The notes: a model not told the origin generated them from the letters alone. A stretch of 55,214 nt of DNA from Marinomonas gallaica (GCF_001639745.1 NZ_LTAX01000023.1:1-55214), one strand, 5' to 3'. Positions 43,691-54,203 are shown, counted from the stretch's first letter. Translations and numbers: made by a program.

Positions 43691-45979
43691 ATGTTAAGTT
43701 TATTGAGACGAATCACCCAAGAAGTTACAGCGGCTCAGTCGTTGCAAGCTGCGCTCGATATTATTGTGCGTCGTGTGCGTCGAGCGATGCGCTCTGAAGT
43801 GTGCTCAATTTACTTAGTGGATCCTAACAGTCAAGATTACGTACTAATGGCAACCCGTGGTTTAAATGCGGACGCCGCGGGCAAACTCAGCCTTAAATCC
43901 GATGAGGGTTTGGTAAGTTTAGTGGGACGTCGAGCGGAGCCGGTTAACCTAGAGGATGCGCATGTCCACCCGGCCTTTCATTACTTAAGTGGTACTGGTG
44001 AAGAGCGCTATCGTTCGTTCTTAGGTGTGCCTATTATCCACCATCGTCAAGTCCTTGGCGTGCTAGTTGTACAGCATGAAGATCGCCGACGCTTTGATGA
44101 GGGGGAAGAAGCCTTTCTGATTACCTTATCAGCCCAGCTTGCAGGTGTTATTGCGCATGCCGAAGCAACGGGCGCGATGATGTCTTTAACACCGAATACG
44201 CCACCTTCCGGAACAGACTTTCGCTACAAGGGGATTGCTGGCAGTTCGGGAGTGGCGATTGGTAAAGCGGTTGCGATTTATCCGCCTGCCGATTTAGACG
44301 TTATTCCGGATCGAACACCGCAAAGTATTGCCTCTGAAATCGAAGATTTTTATCAGGCACTTGGCGCGGTACGTAAAGACATTAAGAAAGTCAGCAGTCG
44401 CTTAAGTCAGCACATTAGTACTGATGAAAAAGCATTGTTTGATGTGTATTTGAAAATTCTCGATGATAACTCTCTTGCTGCTGAAATCGTCCGTAAGATT
44501 GAAGAAGGCAACTGGGCACCTGGGGCATTGCGTCAGGTCGTTAAGCTTCACATCTCAGTATTCGAGCAGATGGAAGACCCTTACTTGCGCGAGCGCGCAA
44601 CGGATATTCGAGATTTAGGGCGTCGAATCTTATCTCACTTACAAGAAAAAACGACCAATGTTAGTGAAGAGATCACTGGGCCAGTGATTCTTGTAGGTGA
44701 AGAGTTGACGGCCTCGATGCTGGGTGAATACCCGCTCGAAAAAGTTAAAGGTTTAGTGTCTGTGATGGGCTCAAGCAGTTCTCACGTAGCAATTCTGGCG
44801 CGTGCTATGGGCATTCCGACGGTAATGGGGGCGGTCGACTTACCTTATACGAAGCTTGATAAAGTCGACATGATCGTGGATGGCTACTCTGGTCAGATTT
44901 TTACCTATCCTTCGGAAGCAATCATCGATAGTTATCAGCAAATTGTTGATGAAGAGCGTGAGCTTGAAAGTGAGTACGAGCAACTTAAAGATCTGCCATG
45001 CGAAACCTTGGATGGTCAGCGTATAGGCTTATACGTGAACACCGGCTTATTGGCAGATGTTAACCGCTCTTTGGATCGAGGTGCAGAAGGTGTCGGTCTA
45101 TACCGTACCGAAGTGCCCTTTATGATTCGCGATCGTTTCCCTACTGAAGCGGAGCAAGAGCAAATTTACCGTCAGCAGCTTGAAGGCTTTGCCCCGGCAC
45201 CAGTGACCATTCGAACATTGGATATTGGTGGTGATAAAGCGCTGCCGTATTTTCCAATCAAAGAAGAAAACCCATTTCTGGGCTGGCGCGGTATTCGTGT
45301 TACGCTGGACCATCTTGAAATATTTATGGCGCAAATTCGTGCCATGATCAAAGCCAGTTCAGGTCTGCATAATTTGAAGATTATGTTGCCGATGATTTCC
45401 AATGTGGCCGAAGTAGAAGAAGCCTTAGCGTTGATTCGACGTGCTTATGCTGAAGTGAAAGAAGAAGGCTTTGATGTGGTGATGCCACAAGTGGGCGTGA
45501 TGATTGAGGTGCCGAGTGCGGTTTATCAAGCCAAAGAGTTAGCGGCAATGGTCGATTTCATGTCTGTGGGTAGTAACGACTTAACTCAGTATCTGCTCGC
45601 GGTAGACCGTAATAACTCTCGCGTGGCGAACTTGTACCACACATTCCACCCCGCGGTACTTCGAGCTTTAGCCGACATTGTCGAACGTACTCGAGGTGAG
45701 GGTGTTAAGTTGAGTGTGTGTGGCGAGTTAGCGGGGGATCCACTGGGCGCGATTTTAATCATGGCAATGGGTTACGACACCCTGTCGATGAGTTCAACAA
45801 GCTTACCAAAAGTCAAAGCAGTCTTACGCAAGCTCAGTATGGCTCAAGCGCAAGATATGTTGCATCAAGTACTGCCATTGGTGCATTCTGATGCCGTACG
45901 TCAGACCATGATGAAACTCGTCCGCGAAGCGGGGGTCGAACGACTCATTCGTCCGTCTAAAACGGCCGCTCTTCAGTAA
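43691..45979 (+). CDS. ptsP: phosphoenolpyruvate-protein phosphotransferase PtsP (EI-Ntr)
   Basis: The 762-aa protein has an N-terminal GAF domain (1 to about 160), then the enzyme I modules: the phosphorylated His365 in GSSSSHVAILARAMG, and the C-terminal PEP-binding barrel with GVGLYRTEVPF, IRTLDIGGDK and SVCGELAGDP. It phosphorylates NPr in the nitrogen PTS, a regulatory chain responding to glutamine/2-oxoglutarate through the GAF domain. It follows rppH by 36 bases and precedes lgt. Confidence 0.97.
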   Translation: MLSLLRRITQEVTAAQSLQAALDIIVRRVRRAMRSEVCSIYLVDPNSQDYVLMATRGLNADAAGKLSLKSDEGLVSLVGRRAEPVNLEDAHVHPAFHYLSGTGEERYRSFLGVPIIHHRQVLGVLVVQHEDRRRFDEGEEAFLITLSAQLAGVIAHAEATGAMMSLTPNTPPSGTDFRYKGIAGSSGVAIGKAVAIYPPADLDVIPDRTPQSIASEIEDFYQALGAVRKDIKKVSSRLSQHISTDEKALFDVYLKILDDNSLAAEIVRKIEEGNWAPGALRQVVKLHISVFEQMEDPYLRERATDIRDLGRRILSHLQEKTTNVSEEITGPVILVGEELTASMLGEYPLEKVKGLVSVMGSSSSHVAILARAMGIPTVMGAVDLPYTKLDKVDMIVDGYSGQIFTYPSEAIIDSYQQIVDEERELESEYEQLKDLPCETLDGQRIGLYVNTGLLADVNRSLDRGAEGVGLYRTEVPFMIRDRFPTEAEQEQIYRQQLEGFAPAPVTIRTLDIGGDKALPYFPIKEENPFLGWRGIRVTLDHLEIFMAQIRAMIKASSGLHNLKIMLPMISNVAEVEEALALIRRAYAEVKEEGFDVVMPQVGVMIEVPSAVYQAKELAAMVDFMSVGSNDLTQYLLAVDRNNSRVANLYHTFHPAVLRALADIVERTRGEGVKLSVCGELAGDPLGAILIMAMGYDTLSMSSTSLPKVKAVLRKLSMAQAQDMLHQVLPLVHSDAVRQTMMKLVREAGVERLIRPSKTAALQ

Positions 45980-46001
45980 CAACATCAACGAAAGACTTTT
46001 T

Positions 46002-46799
46002 ATGATTGCCTACCCAGATATCGATCCGATAGCGGTTTCACTCGGCCCCATCGCCATTCATTGGTACGGATTAATGTACCTTATAGGCTTTGTGTCAGCT
46101 TATTACTTAGGTGTGTATCGTGCTAAACGCTCTGATGGTTTATGGACCTCCGAGCAAGTCAGTGACATGATCTTTTATGGTGCGATGGGGGTCATACTAG
46201 GGGGACGTATTGGGTATATTCTGTTTTATCAGTTTCCATCGTTCCTAGATAATCCACTGATGCTATTCCGTATATGGGAAGGCGGCATGTCTTTCCATGG
46301 TGGGTTGTTAGGTGTGATATTCGCGATGTGGATGTTTGCCCGAAAAACAAAAAAACACACCATTGATATCTTAGATTTTGTCGCACCTTTTGTGCCTATT
46401 GGGCTAGGATTGGGCCGCTTAGGTAATTTCATCGGTGGTGAGCTTTGGGGGAAACCGACTGACGTGTCTTGGGCGATGATTTTCCCTGGGGATCCGCTGC
46501 AACTGACGCGCCATCCATCTCAGTTATACCAATTCGCGCTTGAAGGTGTCGCGTTGTTTGCGATCCTGTGGTTTTTCTCTCAGAAACAAAAGCCGCGTTA
46601 TTGTGTGTCCGGTATGTTCCTATTGTTTTACGGTATTTTCCGTATTCTGGTCGAGTTTGTACGTGAGCCTGATCCGCAGTTGGGCTACATTGCATTTGGT
46701 TGGTTAACGCAAGGTCAAATACTGTCGACGCCAATGGTGTTGTTAGGTGTTGGCCTACTGATTGTTGGCTATAAGCTGCAACGTTACCCGCAAAAGTAA
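46002..46799 (+). CDS. lgt: prolipoprotein diacylglyceryl transferase
   Basis: The 265-aa inner-membrane protein has seven hydrophobic segments and the Lgt signature GLGLGRLGNFIGGELWGKPTDVSW, plus HPSQLYQ. It adds diacylglycerol to the lipobox Cys of prolipoproteins, such as the FlgP homologue in this window. It lies 22 bases after ptsP. Confidence 0.97.
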   Translation: MIAYPDIDPIAVSLGPIAIHWYGLMYLIGFVSAYYLGVYRAKRSDGLWTSEQVSDMIFYGAMGVILGGRIGYILFYQFPSFLDNPLMLFRIWEGGMSFHGGLLGVIFAMWMFARKTKKHTIDILDFVAPFVPIGLGLGRLGNFIGGELWGKPTDVSWAMIFPGDPLQLTRHPSQLYQFALEGVALFAILWFFSQKQKPRYCVSGMFLLFYGIFRILVEFVREPDPQLGYIAFGWLTQGQILSTPMVLLGVGLLIVGYKLQRYPQK

Positions 46800-46815
46800 A
46801 CCTGTCTTTGAAACC

Positions 46816-46846
46816 AAAAACGCCGCATACATGATGCGGCGTTTTT
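46816..46846. terminator. bidirectional terminator between lgt and thyA
   Basis: Stem CGCCGCAT / ATGCGGCG with a 5-base loop, extended by A5/T5 on each side. It serves lgt on + and thyA on -. Confidence 0.95.
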
Positions 46847-46877
46847 AGTTGTGCTAAATGCTGCACAGAAAATATAG

Positions 46878-47729
46878 CTACACAGAAAATGGGTAGGCAA
46901 TTGGCTCGTGATATTCGTAGCCTTCTAGCTCGAAGTCTTCCAATGTGACCCACGTTTCAAGATCTTCCAAGGTTTTGATGTTTGGATTGATTTTGAAGGT
47001 TGGCACGGCCAGTGGTTCGCGTTTTAGTTGCACGTCACGCATCAGCTCAAGCTGATCTTCGTAAATGTGAGCATTCACGATCTTGTGGTACGCCTTACCC
47101 GGCTTTTTGCCTGTAATCTGCGCCATAATGGCTAACAAGAAGTAGACCTGAACCATATTGAAGTTCAACCCGAGTGGCACATCACAGCTGCGTTGTGTGC
47201 TATTTAGGTAGAGGGTATCACCTAGCAATGAAAAGTGATGGCTGTACATACATGGACGTAGGCACGCCATGTGCAATGCACCCGGATGATAGAAGGTGAA
47301 GATTTCGCCACGGTTGTCGATGCCTTGGCTAAGGTCGTCAACGATTAGGCGCAGTTGGTCAACTGAACCGCCATCTGGTTTTGGGAAATTACGGCCAATC
47401 GCACCATAGCAAAGCCCCATATCGTCTTCACCTTTACGGTATGGATTGTTGAGCCATACTTGGTTGTCGTTGGCATTAGCATCCCAGGTTTTAGTGCCTA
47501 AGGCGCGAAAATCTGCGGCATTATCGTAGCCACGAAGGTAGCCAATAATCTCTGCAATGGCTGACCTCCAGTAGCTCTTACGTGTCGTGACTAAAGGGAA
47601 TTCACCTGCGCCAACGTTGTAGGTGAGATCTGCGTTGATCACGGTTAGGCAACGCTTACCTGTACGCTCATTCGCTACCCATTCACCTTCATCAATAATA
47701 CGATGACAAAGGTCGAGATACTGTTTCAT
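46878..47729 (-). CDS. thyA: thymidylate synthase
   Basis: The 283-aa enzyme methylates dUMP using methylene-THF. The nucleophile is Cys160 in [15 protein letters not shown], and the nucleotide-binding loop is [13 protein letters not shown]. The residue after the Cys-containing PC is Met instead of the usual His, as in a subgroup of gammaproteobacterial enzymes. It stands between lgt and folA, on the strand opposite to both. Its dihydrofolate product is recycled by FolA. Confidence 0.96.
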   Translation of the reverse strand: MKQYLDLCHRIIDEGEWVANERTGKRCLTVINADLTYNVGAGEFPLVTTRKSYWRSAIAEIIGYLRGYDNAADFRALGTKTWDANANDNQVWLNNPYRKGEDDMGLCYGAIGRNFPKPDGGSVDQLRLIVDDLSQGIDNRGEIFTFYHPGALHMACLRPCMYSHHFSLLGDTLYLNSTQRSCDVPLGLNFNMVQVYFLLAIMAQITGKKPGKAYHKIVNAHIYEDQLELMRDVQLKREPLAVPTFKINPNIKTLEDLETWVTLEDFELEGYEYHEPIAYPFSV

Positions 47730-47827
47730 GTAATTGAGGCCTTTGTTGGGGTAAAATGGTGGTAATTATAACAGATCTAAGAAAGCTCTGAGAGTTTTCG
47801 ACACTATCCAATTTATCTGGAGCTAAC

Positions 47828-48328
47828 ATGCTGTCACTTATTGTTGCTATGTCGACCAACCGTGTAATCGGGATCAATAATTCGTTACCTTGGCATTTGC
47901 CAAATGACTTGAAGTACTTCAAGCAAGTGACAATGGGTAAACCGATTGTAATGGGTCGTAACACTTATGAGTCCATTGGCAAGCCTTTACCTGGGCGTAG
48001 AAATATCGTCATCAGCCGTAATCCAGATTACCAACCTGATGGGGTGGATGTGGTGTCGTCGCTGGATGCGGCCATCAAGCTGGGCGAAGATATTTGTTTA
48101 ATAGACGGTCACGAAGAAGTGATGATCATTGGTGGCGCACAAATTTATGCACTGGCCTTACCACGTGTGGATCGCTTGTATATTACTCATGTGGATGCCG
48201 AGGTTAACGGCGATGCATTTTTCCCCGAAGTAGATTGGGACAATTACGAGAAAATAGGCGAAGAGTCGTTTGCTGCAGAAGGGCCTAACCCGTATGACTA
48301 CCGTTTCAGTGTGTATCAACAAGGCTAA
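47828..48328 (+). CDS. folA: dihydrofolate reductase
   Basis: The 166-aa protein is a standard chromosomal DHFR: MLSLIVAMSTNRVIGINNSLPWHLPNDLKYFK with catalytic Asp27, then VMGRNTYESIGKPLPGRRNIVISR and MIIGGAQIYA. It regenerates THF from the DHF made by ThyA, encoded divergently. yjbQ follows after 5 bases. Confidence 0.97.
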   Translation: MLSLIVAMSTNRVIGINNSLPWHLPNDLKYFKQVTMGKPIVMGRNTYESIGKPLPGRRNIVISRNPDYQPDGVDVVSSLDAAIKLGEDICLIDGHEEVMIIGGAQIYALALPRVDRLYITHVDAEVNGDAFFPEVDWDNYEKIGEESFAAEGPNPYDYRFSVYQQG

Positions 48329-48333
48329 TCGGT

Positions 48334-48753
48334 ATGTGGTTTCAAAAAGAAGTAACGCTCGCCGCACGCAAGCGAGGCTTTCATCTGGTCACTGATGAGA
48401 TAGTGCGTCAGCTACCGGAGCTAAGAAAGCTGAAACTAGGGCTGTTAAATGTCTTTATCAAACATTCTTCAGCGTCATTGACGATTAATGAAAATGCTGA
48501 CCCGACGGTACGTGTGGATTTTGAGAGTTTCTTTAATCACGCAGTGCCCGAAAATGAACCTTACTATCAGCATACGTATGAGGGCAGCGACGATATGCCT
48601 GCGCACCTTAAGAGCAGTATTCTAGGGTCGAGCTTGACGATACCGGTGACGCAAGGTGATCTGAACTTGGGTATTTGGCAGGGGGTTTATCTGTGTGAGC
48701 ATCGTAACCACGGTGGCGCGCGTACGCTCGTGCTGACATTGCAGGGTGAATAA
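48334..48753 (+). CDS. yjbQ: YjbQ/UPF0047 family protein
   Basis: The 139-aa protein shows the UPF0047 signature: LLNVFIKHSSASLTINENADPTVRVDFE, HTYEGSDDMPAHLKSSILGSSLTIPV and GTWQGVYLCEHR-like GIWQGVYLCEHRNHG. The family has weak thiamin-phosphate synthase activity in vitro; its main function is unsettled. It is 5 bases after folA and probably co-transcribed. Confidence 0.92.
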   Translation: MWFQKEVTLAARKRGFHLVTDEIVRQLPELRKLKLGLLNVFIKHSSASLTINENADPTVRVDFESFFNHAVPENEPYYQHTYEGSDDMPAHLKSSILGSSLTIPVTQGDLNLGIWQGVYLCEHRNHGGARTLVLTLQGE

Positions 48754-48770
48754 AATGTTTTCGCAGCGTA

Positions 48771-48788
48771 AAGGGGCGTGAGCCCCTT
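48771..48788 (+). terminator. possible terminator after yjbQ
   Basis: A 7-bp stem AAGGGGC / GCCCCTT with loop GTGA. The following tail (GTTATAG) is weak, so termination may be partial. Confidence 0.45.
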
Positions 48789-48804
48789 GTTATAGGTGTG
48801 TCTT

Positions 48805-50028
48805 TTATTCTGCTATGGAAATAGAAACACCTGTCGTTCGGCCTTTTTCTACAGCAGAGTTGGCGCTCTGAGCCAGTTCTTCAATGGTTTCGCCATCCTC
48901 TGGGAAAGTCGCTAGACCGACGCATAGATTTAAATGACTGCTGTCGCTGAATTCCAATACTTTCTGTTCTTCTTCACGAGGTAATAAAAAGTCATTGATC
49001 AGTTTCTGAGCGTCTTTCAAGCTGGTATTCGGTAGCAGTAATAACAGTTTGTCGTGAGCGACGCGCGCAAGGATATCGGCTTCACGAATCTTTTTATAGA
49101 TGTATCGTGCTGTTGTATGAATAGCGGTATTACGCTTTTCTAATGGCATGTCTGCCAACAAACCACGGGCGTCCAAATCAATTTTCGCCATGGTTAATGG
49201 TGTGTATTGACGGCGAGCAAGCCCCAACTGTTTGGTGAAATGTGTGAGCGCTGCACCACGGTTCAATAACCCAGTCAGTTCATCGAAGGTTGCTTGAGCA
49301 CGTAAATGCTCTTCAAGGGCTTTCTGAGGGCTGATGTCTTCAATAAAGCCAATGATTTTAAGCACTTCCCCTTGAGGGCCTTGGCTATAAGTGCGGCCAC
49401 GTTCTCGTACCCAAATGAACTCATCATTGGCACGGCGAATACGGTACTCGGACTCGTAATAGCGTTGTTTGTGGTTGATGTGTTCTTCAACCGTTCGTGT
49501 CATCTTTGGCAAGTCATCTTGATGGATGCGTTCACGCCAAGCTTGACTGCTGTGAGGTGTGTTCTCCAATGAGCAGCCGAGTAGAGATGCGATCGATTGC
49601 GAGCATGAAATGGTATCTTCCTCGACTTCCCACATCCAAATGCCAGCGGAAGACTCCGTCAGCGCAAACTTTAATAAAGTATTTTCCGCGACACTGAAAT
49701 CCAAGTGCTCGGTGTGTGAGATATATCCGAGCACATGTCGATCATCAAGTTCTGTTAATGTGATTTCAGCGGTAATGAAGCGATCACCGACTTCCAGTTT
49801 GGTACTTAATCGCTCGACTTCACCACGTTGAATCTTATGAACGATGCTCGCTAGATCGCTTTCGCTGTCATTCATTAACGATTGCCACGTAGTTTGGCGA
49901 GCTGCGCCAACATTTAGATATAGATTCTCTAAGCTCTCGTTAGCCGCAACGATCTCGCCACTGTCGATCTGTGCGATAAACGCGGGTGTGGGCATGTGAT
50001 GAAATGCGCTGGTAAACGGGATGGACAT
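48805..50028 (-). CDS. PAS-GGDEF protein with a degenerate active site
   Basis: The 407-aa protein has an N-terminal PAS-like region (8-110), a second PAS/PAC domain (about 120-235: WMWEVEEDTISCS, EYRIRRANDEFIWVRERGR) and a GGDEF-fold domain from ATFDELTGLLNRGAAL (about 246) to the end. Where active enzymes have GGDEF, this one reads AHDKL (324-328, in ILARVAHDKLLLLLP). The Asp/Glu and Gly needed for GTP binding are lost, so it should not make cyclic di-GMP. It may bind GTP or act as a sensor through protein contact. No transmembrane segment. It precedes rlmJ's 3' end by 39 bases on the same strand. Confidence 0.85.
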   Translation of the reverse strand: MSIPFTSAFHHMPTPAFIAQIDSGEIVAANESLENLYLNVGAARQTTWQSLMNDSESDLASIVHKIQRGEVERLSTKLEVGDRFITAEITLTELDDRHVLGYISHTEHLDFSVAENTLLKFALTESSAGIWMWEVEEDTISCSQSIASLLGCSLENTPHSSQAWRERIHQDDLPKMTRTVEEHINHKQRYYESEYRIRRANDEFIWVRERGRTYSQGPQGEVLKIIGFIEDISPQKALEEHLRAQATFDELTGLLNRGAALTHFTKQLGLARRQYTPLTMAKIDLDARGLLADMPLEKRNTAIHTTARYIYKKIREADILARVAHDKLLLLLPNTSLKDAQKLINDFLLPREEEQKVLEFSDSSHLNLCVGLATFPEDGETIEELAQSANSAVEKGRTTGVSISIAE

Positions 50029-50067
50029 AAAGACTCCTTATCAAGTCGTGTGCTCGCCAATCGAGCC

Positions 50068-50910
50068 TTACTCAGGTGTAATCCAACGTAGTTGGAAGTG
50101 CGCATCGTCGTCTTCTGCCAGTACGTCGCGCAAATAGGGAAGAAACGCTTGGGCTTCTTTTTCCAAGGTCCATGGCGGATTAACGACAATCATGCCGCTG
50201 CCTGCCATACCGCGCTTGGTTTCCGTCCCGCGAATATTCAGTTCCAATAATAACGTATTTCTAATTTTGGTCGCCGCCACCGCATTAAGCAAATGATCTG
50301 CTTGGCGTCGATCCAACACAGGATACCAGATTGCAAAGGTACCTTGAGAGAAACGCTTGTAACCATCTTCAAGAGCTTTGACGACAGTCTGGTAATCTTT
50401 TTTCACTTCGTAGGGTGGATCCATCAATACGAAGCCACGTTTTTGTGGCGGTGGAAGCATGGATTTTACGGCAAGAAAACCATCATCTTTTACCACATTT
50501 GCGATTCTTTTTTTAGGGAAAAGTGCAGCAAGTTTTGGGTAGTCGTTTGGGTGCAGTTCACATAAATGCATTTTGTCTTTCTGACGCAGATAGTGATCAA
50601 TTACCATCGGGCTACCAGGGTAGACCTTTAATTGGCCTTTTGGGTTGAGATCTTTGACGATATCAATAAACAATTCAAGAGGCTCAGGTAAATCATTACG
50701 CTCAATTAAGCGGCTTATTCCGGTGTCGTATTCATGGTTTAGCTGCGCTTGATCCGATGCCAATTCATACAAGCCGATTCCCGCGTGCGTGTCTAAATAA
50801 AAGAACGGAGCCTCTTTTTTAACTAGATGTTGGCAGACTTGGCTGGCAACTAAATGCTTAAGAATGTCGGCGTGATTGCCTGCATGATAAATATGGCGAT
50901 AACTAAGCAT
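50068..50910 (-). CDS. rlmJ: 23S rRNA (adenine-2030-N6)-methyltransferase RlmJ
   Basis: The 280-aa protein starts MLSYRHIYHAGNHADILKHL and has the N6-methyltransferase motif DPPYEVKKDY, characteristic of RlmJ (YhiR), which makes m6A2030 in 23S rRNA. The ATG lies 22 bases after the ilvD terminator, so the gene needs its own promoter, or read-through, and has a very short leader. Confidence 0.95.
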   Translation of the reverse strand: MLSYRHIYHAGNHADILKHLVASQVCQHLVKKEAPFFYLDTHAGIGLYELASDQAQLNHEYDTGISRLIERNDLPEPLELFIDIVKDLNPKGQLKVYPGSPMVIDHYLRQKDKMHLCELHPNDYPKLAALFPKKRIANVVKDDGFLAVKSMLPPPQKRGFVLMDPPYEVKKDYQTVVKALEDGYKRFSQGTFAIWYPVLDRRQADHLLNAVAATKIRNTLLLELNIRGTETKRGMAGSGMIVVNPPWTLEKEAQAFLPYLRDVLAEDDDAHFQLRWITPE

Positions 50911-50931
50911 GGCATAGGGTCCAATATAATT

Positions 50932-50965
50932 AAAAAAGCCGCTCCTCTTTTTAAGGTGCGGCTTT
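50932..50965 (-). terminator. intrinsic terminator of ilvD
   Basis: On the minus strand, AAAGCCGC / GCGGCTTT pairs with one inner A-A mismatch and an extra CCT/AGG pair, ending in TTTTTT. It lies just after the ilvD stop and directly before rlmJ. Confidence 0.9.
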
Positions 50966-50982
50966 GTGGTGTTAAGCGAGGA

Positions 50983-52827
50983 TTAGTCTAGTTGGTCTAG
51001 ATCGCGTACTGCGCCTTTGTCAGCACTGGTTGCAAAGTGTGCGTACACTTTCAATGCTGTTGATACTTTACGTGGACGTTCTTCAACAGGTTTCCACGCC
51101 TCAGAACCTTTTGCTTCCATTGCCGCACGACGGTGGGCCAATTCTTCATCAGATAGCAAAACGTTGATGGTACGGTTTGGAATGTCGATCAAAATACGAT
51201 CGCCATTTTCAACGAGACCGATTGCACCGCCTGCAGCCGCTTCAGGTGAAACGTGACCGATAGATAGGCCTGATGTGCCACCAGAGAAACGACCATCTGT
51301 TAGAAGAGCACAGGCTTTGCCTAGTCCTTTTGACTTGATGTAAGACGTTGGGTAAAGCATTTCCTGCATCCCTGGGCCGCCTTTAGGACCTTCGTAGCGA
51401 ACGATGACAATGTCACCCGCTTCCACTTTGTCATCCAGAATGTTCTTAACCGCTTCGTCTTGAGACTCTGTTACATGAGCACGGCCTTCAAACACAAGAA
51501 TCGATTCGTCTACACCAGCACTTTTTACAACACAACCATCAAGAGCAATGTTGCCATAAAGCACGGCTAAGCCGCCTTCGAGGGAAAATGCATTTTCAAT
51601 CGAGCGAATACAGCCTTCTGCACGATCACCATCAAGAGATGGCCAACGAGTGGACTGGCTAAAAGCCGTTTGCGTTGGAATGCCAGCAGGCCCTGCTTTG
51701 TAGAACTCCATAATCTCTGGCGTAGGTGAGCGCATGATGTCCCATGTCTCTAATGCTTCGAGCATGGTTTTTGAATGCACTGTGTGACATTGGTTGTGTA
51801 AAATACCAGCACGATCCAGCTCACCCAGTAAAGCAAATATACCGCCAGCACGGTGCACATCTTCAACGTGATATTTGGGCGAATTTGGCGCCACTTTACA
51901 AAGTTGAGGTACTTTGCGGGATAGGCGGTCGATGTCTTTCATGGTGAAGTCAACACCTGCTTCACGGGCAAGTGCCAACAAGTGAAGAATGGTGTTGGTT
52001 GATCCACCCATTGCGATGTCTAGCGTCATCGCATTTTCAAACGCTTCGAAGCTTGCAATGGAGCGAGGTGCCCAGTTTGCTTCATCGTTTTCGTAAAAAC
52101 GCTTAGTGATCTCGACGATACGGCGACCGGCATCTAAAAATAAAGCGCGACGATCAGAGTGCGTTGCTAATGTCGTGCCGTTGCCCGGTAGACTTAGACC
52201 AAGCGCTTCCGTTAGACAGTTCATTGAGTTGGCGGTAAACATACCAGAACAAGAGCCACACGTTGGGCATGCTGAGCGTTCGTACTCGGCTACTTTTTCA
52301 TCTGTCGCCGTTGGATCTGCAGCGATCACCATGGCGTCGACTAGATCAAGCTTGTTCTCGGACAGTTTGGTTTTGCCCGCTTCCATTGGGCCGCCAGATA
52401 CAAAAATAACCGGAATGTTTATGCGCATGGCGGCCATTAACATTCCAGGTGTGATTTTGTCACAGTTTGAAATACAAACCATCGCATCGGCGCAATGGGC
52501 ATTAACCATGTATTCAACAGAGTCTGCAATCAGGTCACGAGATGGCAGGCTGTAAAGCATGCCGTCATGACCCATGGCGATACCGTCGTCGACAGCGATA
52601 GTGTTAAACTCTTTCGCTACGCCGCCGGCGGCTTCAATTTCTCGAGCAACCAGTTGACCCATGTCTTTAAGGTGTACATGACCCGGGACAAATTGAGTGA
52701 AAGAGTTGACCACTGCTATAATTGGCTTCTGAAAATCATCGTCTTTCATTCCGGTTGCACGCCATAGCGCACGAGCGCCGGCCATATTACGGCCGCCAGT
52801 AGAAGTTTTGGAGCGGTATTCTGGCAT
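50983..52827 (-). CDS. ilvD: dihydroxy-acid dehydratase
   Basis: The start is ATG 52827 ([22 protein letters not shown]), with GGGGAT upstream; an earlier in-frame GTG adds four residues. The 614-aa enzyme binds an Fe-S cluster through Cys residues in CISNCDK and [11 protein letters not shown], and ends [13 protein letters not shown]. It dehydrates dihydroxy-isovalerate and its methyl homologue in valine and isoleucine synthesis. Stand-alone gene with its own terminator. Confidence 0.97.
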   Translation of the reverse strand: MPEYRSKTSTGGRNMAGARALWRATGMKDDDFQKPIIAVVNSFTQFVPGHVHLKDMGQLVAREIEAAGGVAKEFNTIAVDDGIAMGHDGMLYSLPSRDLIADSVEYMVNAHCADAMVCISNCDKITPGMLMAAMRINIPVIFVSGGPMEAGKTKLSENKLDLVDAMVIAADPTATDEKVAEYERSACPTCGSCSGMFTANSMNCLTEALGLSLPGNGTTLATHSDRRALFLDAGRRIVEITKRFYENDEANWAPRSIASFEAFENAMTLDIAMGGSTNTILHLLALAREAGVDFTMKDIDRLSRKVPQLCKVAPNSPKYHVEDVHRAGGIFALLGELDRAGILHNQCHTVHSKTMLEALETWDIMRSPTPEIMEFYKAGPAGIPTQTAFSQSTRWPSLDGDRAEGCIRSIENAFSLEGGLAVLYGNIALDGCVVKSAGVDESILVFEGRAHVTESQDEAVKNILDDKVEAGDIVIVRYEGPKGGPGMQEMLYPTSYIKSKGLGKACALLTDGRFSGGTSGLSIGHVSPEAAAGGAIGLVENGDRILIDIPNRTINVLLSDEELAHRRAAMEAKGSEAWKPVEERPRKVSTALKVYAHFATSADKGAVRDLDQLD

Positions 52828-52988
52828 TTGTATCCCCACAATTTATTTTGCTTTCTTTATGAGCTCATGTTACCAAGTTTATTGCCCTCGCCCAAAGCGA
52901 AATTTAGCAATATACTGCGTAAATAGTAGCTAGTTTCGTCTGAATTATGGTCATATGACGGTTAACGTTAAATAAGGTAGTTGAACGT

Positions 52989-54191
52989 ATGATGTATCAC
53001 AATGTCGCGCTCGCTCGACAACCGATTGTAGACAATAAACTGTCTACGTTTGGCTATGAGCTGTTGTATCGCCGTGATGTTCAAGCAATGAATGCTGATG
53101 TCTATGATCAAGTTGGAGCGACAGCGCAAGTGATTAGTGCCTGTTTGCTCGATCTTGGGATGCAAAACATTGTCGGTACTGGAAAAGCTTTTATTAACTT
53201 TCCTCGCGCTTATCTTATTAATCCAAGTGGCGTACCGCTACCAAAAGAACATACGGTCATTGAAGTTCTTGAAGATGCTGGTTTTGATGCCATGTTATTA
53301 GCCTCCCTGCGCCGCTGGAACAAAGCCGGTTTTAAAATTGCTTTGGATGATTTTGTTTTTGAGCCAAAATTGGCGCCGTTTGTTGAGCTGGCTGATTACG
53401 TCAAACTCGACATTCTCGCGTTAGGCAAAGATAAGTTTCACCAGCAAGTGGAAGCTTTGCGTCCTTTTAAGGTGAAGATCATCGCCGAAAAAGTCGAAAC
53501 ATGGGAGGACTATCATTTTGCTAAACTGCTTGAAGTAGACTATTACCAAGGCTACTTTTTTGAAAAGCCCCAATCTATTTCAAAAAAAGCGTCCAGTGTA
53601 AATCAAATGACCTTACTGCAATTGATGGCGTCGCTCATGCGTGCCAATGATATGTCGATTGGTGAGCTGGAAAATATTGTAGGTCAAGATATAGGGCTGG
53701 TTCACAAACTCCTCAAATATCTTAACTCTCCTATTATGGGACTGGTCGCTTCAGTCGATTCTTTGCGTTTAGCGATTACTTTGATTGGTACTGAGCAGCT
53801 TAAATCAATAACTAACCTTCTATTAATGTCAGAGATGACGGCGGATCGAGAAGTGTTACAAGGACAAGTGCTGTTACGAGCTAAACATGCTGAGTTGTTT
53901 GCGCAGTCGCAGAAATATGCCAATCAAGACCGCTATTTTTTAGCCGGCATGTTGTCGATGATTGATGTCTGTGTCGGCATCAATTTAGACGACGTGCTAT
54001 CTGAGCTTCCCCTACCGCTAGAATTCACTAATGCCATCATCGAACGTTCAGGCCGCGTTGGCTACACGTTAGATTTAATTGAATCTTATGAAAAAAATCG
54101 CATTGTTAAGTCAGAAGATGACTTACAGACGCTGGCTGAAACCTATGCTGAAGCAGTGAAGTGGGTGGAAGGCTTTAAGTCTACCTTTTGA
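52989..54191 (+). CDS. EAL-HDOD signalling protein (YuxH family)
   Basis: The 400-aa protein has an N-terminal EAL-fold domain (about 1-200: ALARQPIVDNKLSTFGYELLYRR, IALDDF, YVKLDIL, IIAEKVET, YYQGYFFEKP) and a C-terminal HDOD domain (about 205-390: LIGTEQLKSITNLLLMSEM). The EAL signature reads E24-L-L, and several catalytic metal ligands are not in usual form, as in the YuxH/CdgJ group, whose members usually lack phosphodiesterase activity. In Vibrio, CdgJ promotes motility. Two in-frame ATGs (52989, 52992) are possible starts. The two Csr-type RNA genes follow on the same strand. Confidence 0.9.
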   Translation: MMYHNVALARQPIVDNKLSTFGYELLYRRDVQAMNADVYDQVGATAQVISACLLDLGMQNIVGTGKAFINFPRAYLINPSGVPLPKEHTVIEVLEDAGFDAMLLASLRRWNKAGFKIALDDFVFEPKLAPFVELADYVKLDILALGKDKFHQQVEALRPFKVKIIAEKVETWEDYHFAKLLEVDYYQGYFFEKPQSISKKASSVNQMTLLQLMASLMRANDMSIGELENIVGQDIGLVHKLLKYLNSPIMGLVASVDSLRLAITLIGTEQLKSITNLLLMSEMTADREVLQGQVLLRAKHAELFAQSQKYANQDRYFLAGMLSMIDVCVGINLDDVLSELPLPLEFTNAIIERSGRVGYTLDLIESYEKNRIVKSEDDLQTLAETYAEAVKWVEGFKSTF

Positions 54192-54203
54192 GACTTGATA
54201 TTT

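Noticed and set aside
50068..50910. ilvD and rlmJ as one operon
   Set aside because: A strong intrinsic terminator lies between them.
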